Source of the DNA: Ga0077527 sp049433545
GTDB taxonomy: Bacteria; Pseudomonadota; Gammaproteobacteria; Burkholderiales; SG8-41
Direction: 5' to 3'
Assembly (NCBI GenBank): GCA_049433545.1
Contig: JBMTEY010000161.1
Location: forward strand, 1 to 5,396
DNA: 5,396 nucleotides
Below, one piece after another: positions 1-5,396 of the stretch. Position 1 is the stretch's first letter. Each line of letters starts with the position of its first letter. The notes under the pieces are model-generated. The model worked only from the letters and a program-made list of their open reading frames with translations, searched no databases and had not been told where the DNA came from. The translations under genes and the position numbers were made by a program.

Positions 1-1013
1 CCGAGGTCAACCAGCATGATGTGTTCGGCGCGTTCCTTGGCGTCTGCCAGCAGTTCGGCTGCCAGCGCAGCATCTTCTTCCGGCGTGGCCCCGCGCCTGC
101 GGGTGCCGGCGATAGGTCGTACGGTCACGGTGTCGCCTTCGAGCCGCGCCAGGATTTCCGGCGAAGCGCCAACGACATGAAATCCTTCAAGATTGAAAAA
201 GAACATGTACGGCGAAGGATTGAGCGCGCGCAACGCCCGGTACAGCGACAGCGGCGTGGCATGAAATGGCTTGCTCATGCGCTGCGAAGGCACCACCTGC
301 ATGATGTCACCCTCGAAAATGTATTTCTTCGCCCGCTCCACCGCCCGGTGATAAGCCGTTTCGCCGAATCCTGATACCGCCGGTTCGGATTTGACCGGGG
401 CGCTCTGCGGCAATGTCACCGGCGCCCGCAGTTTATCCAGCAGCACCGCCAGCCGCGCCCTTGCCGCAGCATAGGCACCCGGCCTGCCAGGCTCGGCATA
501 AACCACCAGCGACAGCTTGCCCGACAGGTTGTCGACAATGGCGATTTCCTCGGACACCAGCAGCAGGATGTCCGGCGTCTTCAGTTCATCGGGCTTGTCG
601 TTGCGCGCCAGGCGCTTTTCGATGTAGCGCACCGTGTCGTAGCCGAAATAACCGACCAGCCCGCCGCAGAAACGCGGCAGGCGCGGATCCGTGGCCACTT
701 TGAAACGCTGCAGGTATTTTTCGACGAAAACCAGCGGATCATCGGCGTGCTCACGCAAGATCTCGCGACCGTCGCTGAACTCGAAGCAGGTGTGGCCGTG
801 CACTTCAATGCGGCTGTTCGCGGCGAGACCGATGAAAGAATAACGTCCGAATCGTTCGCCCCCGACCACGGACTCGAGCAGATAGGTGTACGGCTGGTTC
901 GCGAGCTTCAGGTAGATCGACAGCGGCGTGTCGAGGTCGGCAAAGGTTTCCAGCACCACCGGCACGCGGTTGTAACCTGCGGCGGCAAGTCGATTGAATT
1001 CAGCTTCTGTCAT
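1..1013 (-). CDS. trpE: Anthranilate synthase component I, 3' part beyond the window edge
   Basis: It catalyses the first committed step of tryptophan synthesis, chorismate to anthranilate, using ammonia from the glutaminase partner TrpG, in the cytoplasm. I translated 337 complete codons from the ATG at 1011-1013 to the window edge; family members are about 490-500 residues, so roughly the last third is missing. The N-terminal domain carries LLES at residues 45-48, the element that in enteric TrpE forms part of the tryptophan feedback site, followed by GGERFGRYSFIG. The chorismate-binding domain shows NPSPYM at 265-270, which also matches the feedback region, RPIAGTRRRG from 299, and ERAEHIMLVDL running into the edge. 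These features separate TrpE from PabB and isochorismate synthases with good confidence. The start is supported by GGAG six bases upstream. It is the last visible gene of rpe-gph-trpE. Allosteric inhibition by tryptophan is inferred from the conserved motifs. Confidence 0.96.
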   Translation of the reverse strand, partial: MTEAEFNRLAAAGYNRVPVVLETFADLDTPLSIYLKLANQPYTYLLESVVGGERFGRYSFIGLAANSRIEVHGHTCFEFSDGREILREHADDPLVFVEKYLQRFKVATDPRLPRFCGGLVGYFGYDTVRYIEKRLARNDKPDELKTPDILLLVSEEIAIVDNLSGKLSLVVYAEPGRPGAYAAARARLAVLLDKLRAPVTLPQSAPVKSEPAVSGFGETAYHRAVERAKKYIFEGDIMQVVPSQRMSKPFHATPLSLYRALRALNPSPYMFFFNLEGFHVVGASPEILARLEGDTVTVRPIAGTRRRGATPEEDAALAAELLADAKERAEHIMLVDL

Positions 1014-1019
1014 GTCTTA

Positions 1020-1023
1020 CTCC
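1020..1023 (-). promoter_or_regulatory. Ribosome-binding site of trpE
   Basis: On the minus strand GGAG lies six bases before the trpE ATG, a normal Shine-Dalgarno spacing, and it fixes the start at 1013. The same four bases are the outer end of a perfect 9-base inverted repeat with 1128-1136, so the site could be masked by leader RNA folding. Confidence 0.7.
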
Positions 1024-1136
1024 ACGAAAAAGGAACGAAACAGCAACCCGGTACAGCACGAACCAGCGACGCGAACTAGCGGCGCCAGTCGCACCGCCAG
1101 CGCAGCGCGCCGGGTGTTGTTGCAGCCTTCGTGGAG
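1020..1136 (-). repeat. Inverted repeat in the trpE leader enclosing the Shine-Dalgarno
   Basis: The arms are 1020-1028 (CTCCACGAA on the plus strand) and 1128-1136 (TTCGTGGAG), nine perfect complementary bases with about 99 bases between them. In the trpE transcript the pairing can extend by two G-U pairs. The arm near trpE contains the GGAG ribosome-binding site. A rough estimate of a chance 9-base match in a 133-base spacer is a few percent, so the repeat itself is modest evidence; its exact overlap with the ribosome-binding site is what makes it notable. Function is inference. Confidence 0.45.
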
Positions 1137-1144
1137 AACGACAC
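1076..1144 (-). other. Possible 22-codon leader peptide frame with two Trp codons
   Basis: The frame starts with GTG two bases after the gph stop and ends with TAG at 1076-1078. AAAGG lies seven bases before the GTG, inside the last codons of gph, and could serve as a weak ribosome-binding site. The predicted peptide ends RWRCDWRR, with Trp at positions 16 and 20. Two Trp codons so near the stop, directly upstream of trpE, recall trp attenuation leader peptides. However, classical ones have adjacent Trp codons and an ATG start, and no convincing terminator hairpin follows here. The frame spans 1080-1085 and 1107-1112, a 6-base inverted repeat (CGGCGC/GCGCCG). One arm of this overlaps a second possible pairing of 1110-1115 with 1046-1051 (ACCCGG/CCGGGT), so the two structures would exclude each other. 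It may simply be a chance frame. Confidence 0.2.
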
Positions 1145-1146
1145 AA

Positions 1147-1833
1147 TTAAACCTTTACAATCAATGGGATACAATCGGTCAGCGCGCTTACTATAGCATC
1201 AACCTCCAGATTCTGCACGGCATGACCCTCGTTATAGCCATAGGGCACGCAGAACACCGGACAACCCGCGGCGCGCGCGGCCTGCACATCGTTCACCGAA
1301 TCCCCCACCATCAGCATTTGCGGCGGCTCCACGCCGAAATATTCGCAGGCATGCAGCAACTGCAGCGGATCGGGTTTTTTGCGCGGCAGGGTGTCACCGG
1401 CAACCGTCAACGCAAAATAGGGCGCAAGTTCCATACGTTCCAGCAGCGGTGCGGTAAACGCGCCGGCTTTGTTGGTGACACAGGCCAGCAGAAATCCTGC
1501 CGCACGGAATCGTTCCAGCCCCTCGCGCACTCCGGGGTAGATCGTCGTATGCCTGCCGTTGACTTGCGTGTAAAAACGCTCGAATACCGACAACGCCCGC
1601 GCCATCGCCGCCTCATCGACACAGCCGTCGATGTCCCCGGCAAGGGCGCGTTCCACCAGCCGCGGGATTCCCTTGCCGACGAAAGTCCTGACCGTGTCCA
1701 GAGGCAAGGGCGCACACCCCAGCGACTCAAGCATCAGGTTGGTCGCAGCAGCCAGGTCGGGAATGGTATCGAGCAGAGTGCCGTCGAGATCGATCATCAC
1801 GGCGCGTACGGGAATCGGAAAATTTCTGTGCAT
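1147..1833 (-). CDS. gph: Phosphoglycolate phosphatase, HAD family
   Basis: The 228-residue cytoplasmic enzyme removes phosphate from 2-phosphoglycolate, a by-product of DNA 3'-end repair and, in carbon-fixing cells, of Rubisco oxygenation. HAD motif I is DLDGTLLDT at 15-23, with nucleophile D15 and acid/base D17. A helical cap domain covers roughly residues 25-95. Motif II is VTNK with T120, motif III is the lysine of RKKPDP around 152-153, and motif IV is GDSVNDVQAA with D178 and D182. Length and cap type fit the Gph/PGP family; other HAD phosphatases with the same fold cannot be excluded from motifs alone, but the position between rpe and trpE is the classic place for gph. The gap to rpe is 63 bp. 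No strong Shine-Dalgarno precedes the ATG, and M13 is an unlikely alternative because it would trim the first strand just before motif I. Confidence 0.93.
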   Translation of the reverse strand: MHRNFPIPVRAVMIDLDGTLLDTIPDLAAATNLMLESLGCAPLPLDTVRTFVGKGIPRLVERALAGDIDGCVDEAAMARALSVFERFYTQVNGRHTTIYPGVREGLERFRAAGFLLACVTNKAGAFTAPLLERMELAPYFALTVAGDTLPRKKPDPLQLLHACEYFGVEPPQMLMVGDSVNDVQAARAAGCPVFCVPYGYNEGHAVQNLEVDAIVSALTDCIPLIVKV

Positions 1834-1860
1834 GATTTGACAGGGGCGCCGGCTGCGCTA

Positions 1861-1876
1861 CGCAACGGCGATTGCG
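1861..1876. repeat. Small hairpin in the rpe-gph spacer
   Basis: CGCAA and TTGCG form five complementary bases around a six-base loop. The region from 1845 to 1905 also contains GGCGCC three times (1845-1850, 1876-1881, 1900-1905). There is no T-run, so it is not a convincing terminator; it may only slow ribosomes or nucleases between rpe and gph, or mean nothing. Confidence 0.25.
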
Positions 1877-1896
1877 GCGCCGTGCGCTCGTCCGGT

Positions 1897-2559
1897 TCAG
1901 GCGCCGGCAAGCGCCGCGCGCATCGCTGCGATGGTGGCCTTGTAATCCTTTGCGCCGAATATGGCCGAACCGGCGACGAAAGTATCCGCGCCGGCCCTGG
2001 CAATTTCCGCGATATTTTCGGTTTTGACCCCGCCATCCACTTCCAGCCAGATGTCGCGGCCGCTGCGCTCGATGCGCTGGCGCGCCTGCGCAAGTTTGGC
2101 CAGCGCTCCCGGAATGAACGCCTGTCCACCGAAACCGGGGTTCACAGACATGATGAGCACCAGGTCGAGCTTGTCGATGACATGGTCCAGATAGTCGAGC
2201 GGCGTCGCCGGATTAAACACCAGCCCGGCCTTGCAGCCATGTTCATGGATCAGGCCGATGGTGCGGTCAATGTGCTCCGACGCTTCCGGGTGAAACGAAA
2301 TGATGTTGGCGCCGGCCCTGGCGAAATCCGGCACGATGCGATCCACTGGCTTGACCATCAGGTGCACGTCGATAGGCACCTGCACCAGCGGGCGGATCGC
2401 CTGGCACACCAGGGGCCCTATGGTCAGGTTGGGCACGTAATGGTTGTCCATTACATCGAAATGGATCAGGTCGGCGCCGGCGGCGACCACCGCGCGCACT
2501 TCCTCGCCCAAGCGGGCAAAATCCGCGGAAAGAATGCTGGGGGCCAGACGATGGATCAT
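1897..2559 (-). CDS. rpe: Ribulose-phosphate 3-epimerase
   Basis: This 220-residue cytoplasmic TIM-barrel enzyme interconverts D-ribulose 5-phosphate and D-xylulose 5-phosphate in the pentose phosphate pathway and, where present, the Calvin cycle. It starts with the family signature LAPSILSADF at residues 5-14 (substrate-binding S8). Metal and catalytic residues are all in place: H33 and D35 in HFDVMD, H66 in DVHLMV, and D175 in EVDGGV. The phosphate loop SVNPGFGGQ (138-146) and the AGSAIFG stretch near 196-202 complete the active site. Length equals the family norm. It is the first gene of the minus-strand rpe-gph-trpE group and faces apaG across a 162-bp divergent spacer. The ribosome-binding site is weak, but the start is secured by the family N terminus. 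Assignment is firm. Confidence 0.97.
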   Translation of the reverse strand: MIHRLAPSILSADFARLGEEVRAVVAAGADLIHFDVMDNHYVPNLTIGPLVCQAIRPLVQVPIDVHLMVKPVDRIVPDFARAGANIISFHPEASEHIDRTIGLIHEHGCKAGLVFNPATPLDYLDHVIDKLDLVLIMSVNPGFGGQAFIPGALAKLAQARQRIERSGRDIWLEVDGGVKTENIAEIARAGADTFVAGSAIFGAKDYKATIAAMRAALAGA

Positions 2560-2721
2560 GACGATGTCCGTATGGGGAACCAGGGGATTTTACCCGTTCT
2601 GCGGCCACCATACCGTGCCGCCGCACCAGCCATTGCCGCTGTTCAGCGATAAAGTTCCTCCGCCTCCGCATTTTTGCAAAGCCAACTTCCGCGGACGCGT
2701 CGCGGATGCGAGAATACGGCC
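2560..2721. promoter_or_regulatory. Divergent rpe / apaG spacer, probable promoter region
   Basis: Both neighbouring genes point away from this 162-bp stretch, so promoters for the rpe-gph-trpE group and for apaG should lie here. On the minus strand, TAAAAT at 2587-2592 is a fair -10 box about 28 bases from the rpe ATG, but the expected -35 position (near 2610-2615) reads CGGTAT, a poor match. For apaG I see no convincing -35/-10 pair; TTGCAA at 2674-2679 lacks a well-spaced partner. The short purine-rich stretch at about 2655-2668 on the minus strand is not followed by a usable start. Confidence 0.4.
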
Positions 2722-3102
2722 ATGCCTGAACGCAAATACCAGTTTACCGTCGCGCCGCGCGCGAAATACATCGCGGAGCAATCGGATGCCGGGGCGGAAC
2801 GCTACGCCTTTGCCTATACCATCACCATTACCAACACCGGCGACGTGCCCGCGCAGCTGATCAGCCGCCACTGGATCATCACCGATGCCAACAATCTGGT
2901 GCAGGAAGTAAAAGGCCAGGGCGTGGTCGGCGCCCAGCCGAACCTGAAACCCGGCGAAAGCTTCGAATACACCAGCGGCTCCGTGCTGGCCACCCCGGTG
3001 GGCACCATGCGCGGCAGCTACCAGGTCGTGGCCGAGGACGGCGTGCGATTCGATGCCCCGATTCCCGAGTTCACGCTGTCTGCGCCGCGCGTGCTGCATT
3101 AG
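2722..3102 (+). CDS. apaG: ApaG domain protein (DUF525)
   Basis: The 126-residue product is a complete single-domain ApaG protein, a fibronectin-III-like beta sandwich. The family is named from the apaH operon of enterobacteria, where mutants affect cobalt/magnesium efflux; its biochemical role is unknown. The same domain occurs in eukaryotic FBXO3 proteins. Recognisable blocks are YAFAYTITITNTG (residues 31-43), QLISRHWIITD, the GQGVVGAQPNLKPGESFEYTSG core (about 70-91) and the MRGSYQVV strand. I chose the ATG at 2722 because the protein then begins MPERKYQFTV like other family members; an in-frame ATG at 2674 would add 16 residues of unrelated character. No strong ribosome-binding site is visible. 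apaG is divergent from rpe and 23 bp before a methyltransferase gene, probably co-transcribed with it. Confidence 0.95.
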   Translation: MPERKYQFTVAPRAKYIAEQSDAGAERYAFAYTITITNTGDVPAQLISRHWIITDANNLVQEVKGQGVVGAQPNLKPGESFEYTSGSVLATPVGTMRGSYQVVAEDGVRFDAPIPEFTLSAPRVLH

Positions 3103-3125
3103 GGCTACGCGCTGCACTTCCAGGC

Positions 3126-3881
3126 ATGGCACTGCGCAACAGTTACACGCTGCTTGCACCCTTCTATGACTGCATGGTCGGTCCGGCACTGGCCAAAGCG
3201 CGCCGGAAAAGCCTGTCCCGCCTGCCAGGCGGTAACATGCACATCCTGATCAACGGCATCGGCACCGGACTCGATCTGCCGCTGCTGCCGCCCGGACATC
3301 GCTACACTGCGCTCGATCTCACCCGAGCGATGCTGGTGCGCGCCCTGCCGCGCGGCACGGCACTGGATTTGCAATGCGCGCAGGGCGACAGCCAGCTATT
3401 GCCGTTCCGGACGGCCGCCTTCGATCACGTATTGCTGCACCTGATCCTGGCCATAGTGCCGGACACGCGCGCGGCATTGCGCGAGGCGGCGCGCGTGGTG
3501 CGCGGCGGCGGCCGGCTGTTCGTGCTCGATAAATTCCTGCGCCGCGGCGAGCCGGCCTGGCTGCGCCGCATGATCAATCCGCTGGCGCGGCGGATAGCAA
3601 CCCGGACCGATGTCGTGTTCGAAGACGCCCTGGCCGGCGTGCCCGGTCTGCGCGTCATTGATGATCAGCCGGCGCTTGCCGGCGGCTGGTTCCGCATGAT
3701 CACACTTGAAAAAGCCCCGGATCAGGATTTGCCGGAGTCGTCCGGTTCCGCATCGTCGCGGCGGGGCCATGTCAACCAGACGATGCCGGCCAGCAGCGCC
3801 AGTGCCACCGCCGCTTCAAACAACAACCACATCAATCCGCTCATTTCAAACGATCCTCTTCCTACGTTGGCCCATGCCTGA
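3126..3881 (+). CDS. Class I SAM-dependent methyltransferase with odd C-terminal tail
   Basis: The frame encodes 251 residues. The first ~197 form a Rossmann-type methyltransferase: NSYTLLAPFYD at 5-15 is the usual lead-in helix, INGIGTGLDLPLLP at 42-55 is motif I for SAM, ALDLTRAML at 62-70 carries the acidic residue D64 after strand two, GDSQLLPF at 87-94 with FDHVLL at 99-104 are the later motifs, and RVVRGGGRLFVLDKF is the strand-five region. It resembles UbiE/phospholipid methyltransferase-like proteins, but the substrate cannot be told. From about residue 199 on, the sequence turns into Ser/Ala/Asn-rich, low-complexity text with no fold, exactly where a minus-strand small ORF begins to overlap. 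The tail may be run-on translation into antisense DNA. The gene lies 23 bp after apaG; the AGG five bases before the ATG is a weak ribosome site. Confidence 0.85.
   Translation: MALRNSYTLLAPFYDCMVGPALAKARRKSLSRLPGGNMHILINGIGTGLDLPLLPPGHRYTALDLTRAMLVRALPRGTALDLQCAQGDSQLLPFRTAAFDHVLLHLILAIVPDTRAALREAARVVRGGGRLFVLDKFLRRGEPAWLRRMINPLARRIATRTDVVFEDALAGVPGLRVIDDQPALAGGWFRMITLEKAPDQDLPESSGSASSRRGHVNQTMPASSASATAASNNNHINPLISNDPLPTLAHA
3722..3844 (-). CDS. Small single-span membrane protein, unknown function
   Basis: A complete 40-codon frame runs from the ATG at 3842-3844 to the TGA at 3722-3724. Residues 3 to about 25 are strongly hydrophobic (GLMWLLFEAAVALALLAG then IVWLTW), giving one membrane helix. 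It is followed by PRRDDAEPDDSGKS, a charged hydrophilic tail whose RR pair suggests a cytoplasmic C terminus. A strong purine-rich ribosome-binding site, AGGAAGAGGA at 3854-3863, sits nine bases upstream; it is the best one in the window. The gene lies wholly antisense to the last ~40 codons of the methyltransferase frame and is divergent from mltA. Hydrophobicity, a clean start and the ribosome site argue it is real. Third-position GC is about 80% in both frames, so codon use does not decide. I recognise no family. Confidence 0.6.
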   Translation of the reverse strand: MSGLMWLLFEAAVALALLAGIVWLTWPRRDDAEPDDSGKS

Positions 3882-3903
3882 CGCGGACTTTAACAAATTC
3901 CCC
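3845..3903. promoter_or_regulatory. Divergent spacer between the small membrane ORF and mltA
   Basis: This 59-bp stretch holds the ribosome-binding site of the minus-strand small ORF (3854-3863). A weak plus-strand promoter candidate is TTGGCC at 3867-3872 and TTTAAC at 3889-3894 with a 16-base spacer, each matching four of six consensus bases. If used, it would give mltA almost no leader. The methyltransferase stop TGA (3879-3881) also falls here. Confidence 0.25.
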
Positions 3904-5127
3904 ATGCGCTTTGCGCTGGCCCTGCTCGTCGCCGCGCTGACCCTCGTGGCCTGCCGGTCCACTCCGGAGAAAACACCGCCGCCGGCATTACCGCCGGCAC
4001 CGGCACCGCTGCAGCCCGCACCATTGCCGGAACCCGCGCCGGCACTGCAGCCGGCCCCGCCGCTGGCCGGCAGCCACCTGCGACGAGCCGCGTGGACCGA
4101 CTTGCCCGGCTGGCGTGGCGATGATGCCGCCGCCGCATGGGATGCTTTCCTTGCCAGCTGCAATGTCCTGAGATCGCAGACTGCATGGCATGCGCCCTGT
4201 GTTGCCGCGCAAGCGCTGCCGCGTCCGGATCGTGACGGTGCCCAGATTTTTTTCGAAAACCATTTTTCACCCTATCTGCTGCAGCAGCAGGATGGTGCCA
4301 GCAACGGTCTCGCCACCGGTTATTACGAACCCTTGCTGCGGGGCAGCCGCACCCCGGACGGGCGTTATCGTTACGCTGTATACGGAACCCCGGACGACCT
4401 GCTGAGCATAGACGTGCCGGCTTTCGGCATCGAGGCGAAGGAACCGCGGTTGCGGGCGCGGCTTGACGGCAAACGCGTCGTGCCCTATTTCGAGCGTGCC
4501 CAGATCGAATCCGGTGCTGCGCCGTTGCACGGCAAGGAACTCGCCTGGGTGGAGGATCCCGTCGAACTGTTTTTCCTGCAGATCCAGGGCTCCGGACGCA
4601 TCGAATTCGAGGACGGCGGCGTCATGCGCGTGGGTTTTGCCGACCATAACGGCCATCCCTATCGCTCGATCGGACGCCTGCTGATCGATCGCGGCGAACT
4701 GGCTCCGAATCGCGCATCGATGCAGGGCATCAAGACCTGGGCACGGCAGAACCCGGAGAAGCTGCGCGAGGTGCTCGACCACAATCCGCGCTATATTTTT
4801 TTCCGCGAATTGCCCGCAGGGTTGAGCGGTCCGCTCGGCGCAATGGGTGTTCCGCTGACCGCGCGGCGCTCGATCGCCGTCGACCCGCGCTACGTGCCGC
4901 TGGGTGCCCCGGTCTTCCTCGCCACCACCTGGCCACTCAGCAGCAGACCGCTGAACCAGCTGATGCTGGCGCAGGACACCGGCTCAGCCATACGCGGCGC
5001 CGTACGTGCGGATTTCTTCTGGGGATACGGCGACGCTGCCGGGCGCGAAGCCGGGCGCATGAAGCAGCCGTTGCGGATGTGGCTGCTGCTGCCGCACGGT
5101 TACCCGGTGACCGCCGCCGCGAATTAG
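3904..5127 (+). CDS. mltA: Membrane-bound lytic murein transglycosylase A
   Basis: The 407-residue lipoprotein cleaves the beta-1,4 bond between MurNAc and GlcNAc in peptidoglycan, leaving a 1,6-anhydroMurNAc end. The N terminus MRFALALLVAALTLVAC is a lipoprotein signal with lipobox LVAC, lipidated on C17; the next residue is Arg rather than Asp, consistent with the outer membrane. A Pro/Ala linker follows to about residue 56. The MltA domain shows GYYEP (139-143), YFERAQIE, DPVELFFLQIQGSG (218-231) and NGHPYRSIGRLL. The C-terminal 3D barrel has its three aspartates: D327 in AVDP, D358 in AQDTG and D370 in ADFFWG; one of these regions supplies the single catalytic Asp known for the family. 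E. coli MltA has 365 residues; the extra length is mainly the linker. The ATG at 3874 would put an acidic stretch before the signal, so 3904 is preferred. A dadA-like gene follows after 15 bp. Confidence 0.95.
   Translation: MRFALALLVAALTLVACRSTPEKTPPPALPPAPAPLQPAPLPEPAPALQPAPPLAGSHLRRAAWTDLPGWRGDDAAAAWDAFLASCNVLRSQTAWHAPCVAAQALPRPDRDGAQIFFENHFSPYLLQQQDGASNGLATGYYEPLLRGSRTPDGRYRYAVYGTPDDLLSIDVPAFGIEAKEPRLRARLDGKRVVPYFERAQIESGAAPLHGKELAWVEDPVELFFLQIQGSGRIEFEDGGVMRVGFADHNGHPYRSIGRLLIDRGELAPNRASMQGIKTWARQNPEKLREVLDHNPRYIFFRELPAGLSGPLGAMGVPLTARRSIAVDPRYVPLGAPVFLATTWPLSSRPLNQLMLAQDTGSAIRGAVRADFFWGYGDAAGREAGRMKQPLRMWLLLPHGYPVTAAAN
3976..4062 (+). repeat. Proline/alanine-rich linker coding repeat in mltA
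   Basis: Codons 25-53 of mltA are nearly all Pro, Ala, Leu and Gln, with imperfect six-residue units such as PLQPAP, LPEPAP and ALQPAP, and with matching DNA units around CTGCAG and CCGGCA. It probably forms a flexible tether between the lipid anchor and the catalytic domain. Such tracts vary in length between strains. Confidence 0.7.
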
Positions 5128-5142
5128 GCTCGCCCCGATCCC

Positions 5143-5396
5143 GTGCACATCATCGTCCTCGGCGCCGGGGTTACCGGTGTTGCAAGCGCATGGTACCTGC
5201 GCAGGGCCGGCCACAGCGTCACCGTCATCGACCGGCACGCCGGACCCGGGCTGGAAACTTCGTACGCCAATGGCGGACAGATCTCGGTGTCACACGCCGA
5301 ACCATGGGCCAATCCGCGGGCGCCGCTGCAGATGCTGCGCTGGCTGGGACGCGCGGATGCCCCCCTGTTGTTCAGGCTGCGTGCGGACTGGCAGCA
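5143..5396 (+). CDS. dadA: D-amino-acid dehydrogenase, N-terminal part (runs off the window)
   Basis: The enzyme is an FAD flavoprotein that oxidises D-amino acids, chiefly D-alanine, to 2-oxo acids and ammonia, passing electrons to the respiratory chain at the inner membrane. Only 84 complete codons are visible of an expected 410-440. The start IIVLGAGVTGVASAWYL (3-19) contains the GxGxxG dinucleotide-binding loop G7-G9-G12; VTVIDR ends with D30, which binds the FAD ribose. LETSYANGGQIS (37-48) followed by EPWANP and a WLGRADAPLLFRLR block matches the DadA family rather than generic DAO proteins. The GTG at 5143 is the only sensible start: an in-frame TAG, the mltA stop, lies 18 bases upstream, and the glycine loop begins at residue 7. 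There is no clear ribosome site, so translation may depend on ribosomes finishing mltA. Substrate range is inferred. Confidence 0.85.
   Translation, partial: MHIIVLGAGVTGVASAWYLRRAGHSVTVIDRHAGPGLETSYANGGQISVSHAEPWANPRAPLQMLRWLGRADAPLLFRLRADWQ

Noticed and set aside
1027..1031. T5 run on the minus strand before trpE as part of an attenuator terminator
   Set aside because: No stable hairpin lies directly upstream of it; its only good partner is about 100 bases away, which does not make an intrinsic terminator.
994..2652. A 552-codon plus-strand open frame
   Set aside because: It lies opposite the start of trpE and all of gph and rpe, which have complete catalytic motifs. Its product is rich in His, Arg and Gln with no recognisable domain, as expected for antisense of GC-rich genes.
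2655..2668. Strong Shine-Dalgarno-like purine stretch (GGAGGCGGAGGAAC) on the minus strand
   Set aside because: No start codon follows at a usable distance, and rpe begins about 100 bases further on.
2590..3189. A 199-codon minus-strand frame opposite apaG
   Set aside because: apaG on the plus strand has clear family motifs; the minus frame has none and runs into the methyltransferase start.
3706..3903. Upstream extension of the mltA frame by 66 codons
   Set aside because: The extension is Arg/Pro-rich, overlaps the methyltransferase frame and would bury the lipoprotein signal peptide.
4267..4782. A 171-codon minus-strand frame inside mltA
   Set aside because: It is antisense to conserved MltA motifs and shows no domain of its own.

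Overview
The window is about 5.4 kb of dense, GC-rich chromosomal sequence. It most resembles a betaproteobacterium (Rhodocyclales, Nitrosomonadales or Burkholderiales type). This is inferred from the gene order rpe-gph-trpE running divergently from apaG with mltA close by, and from the wording of the protein motifs; no search was run. I see no mobile elements, CRISPR arrays, rRNA or tRNA genes.

Left part, minus strand (1-2559): an apparent operon read right to left, rpe (ribulose-phosphate 3-epimerase), gph (phosphoglycolate phosphatase) and trpE (anthranilate synthase component I, cut by the left edge). The first two handle sugar phosphates; trpE opens tryptophan synthesis from chorismate. 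The 133-bp gph-trpE gap is the most interesting non-coding stretch. It holds an inverted repeat whose second arm contains the trpE ribosome-binding site, and a possible 22-codon leader frame with two Trp codons.

Middle, plus strand (2722-3881): a 162-bp divergent spacer, then apaG (DUF525/ApaG domain), then a class I SAM-dependent methyltransferase 23 bp downstream. The methyltransferase fold ends near residue 197. Its last ~53 codons run antisense to an overlooked 40-codon minus-strand frame (3722-3844) that encodes a single-span membrane peptide behind a strong Shine-Dalgarno sequence.

Right part, plus strand (3904-5396): mltA (membrane-bound lytic murein transglycosylase A, an outer-membrane lipoprotein), then 15 bp later the start of a D-amino-acid dehydrogenase gene (dadA family, GTG start), cut by the right edge. 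One enzyme cleaves peptidoglycan glycan strands and the other oxidises D-amino acids such as D-alanine, so the pair may link cell-wall turnover to D-alanine use.

Most of the window is ordinary conserved housekeeping DNA. The parts worth a second look are the trpE leader, the small antisense membrane ORF and the mltA-dadA pairing.
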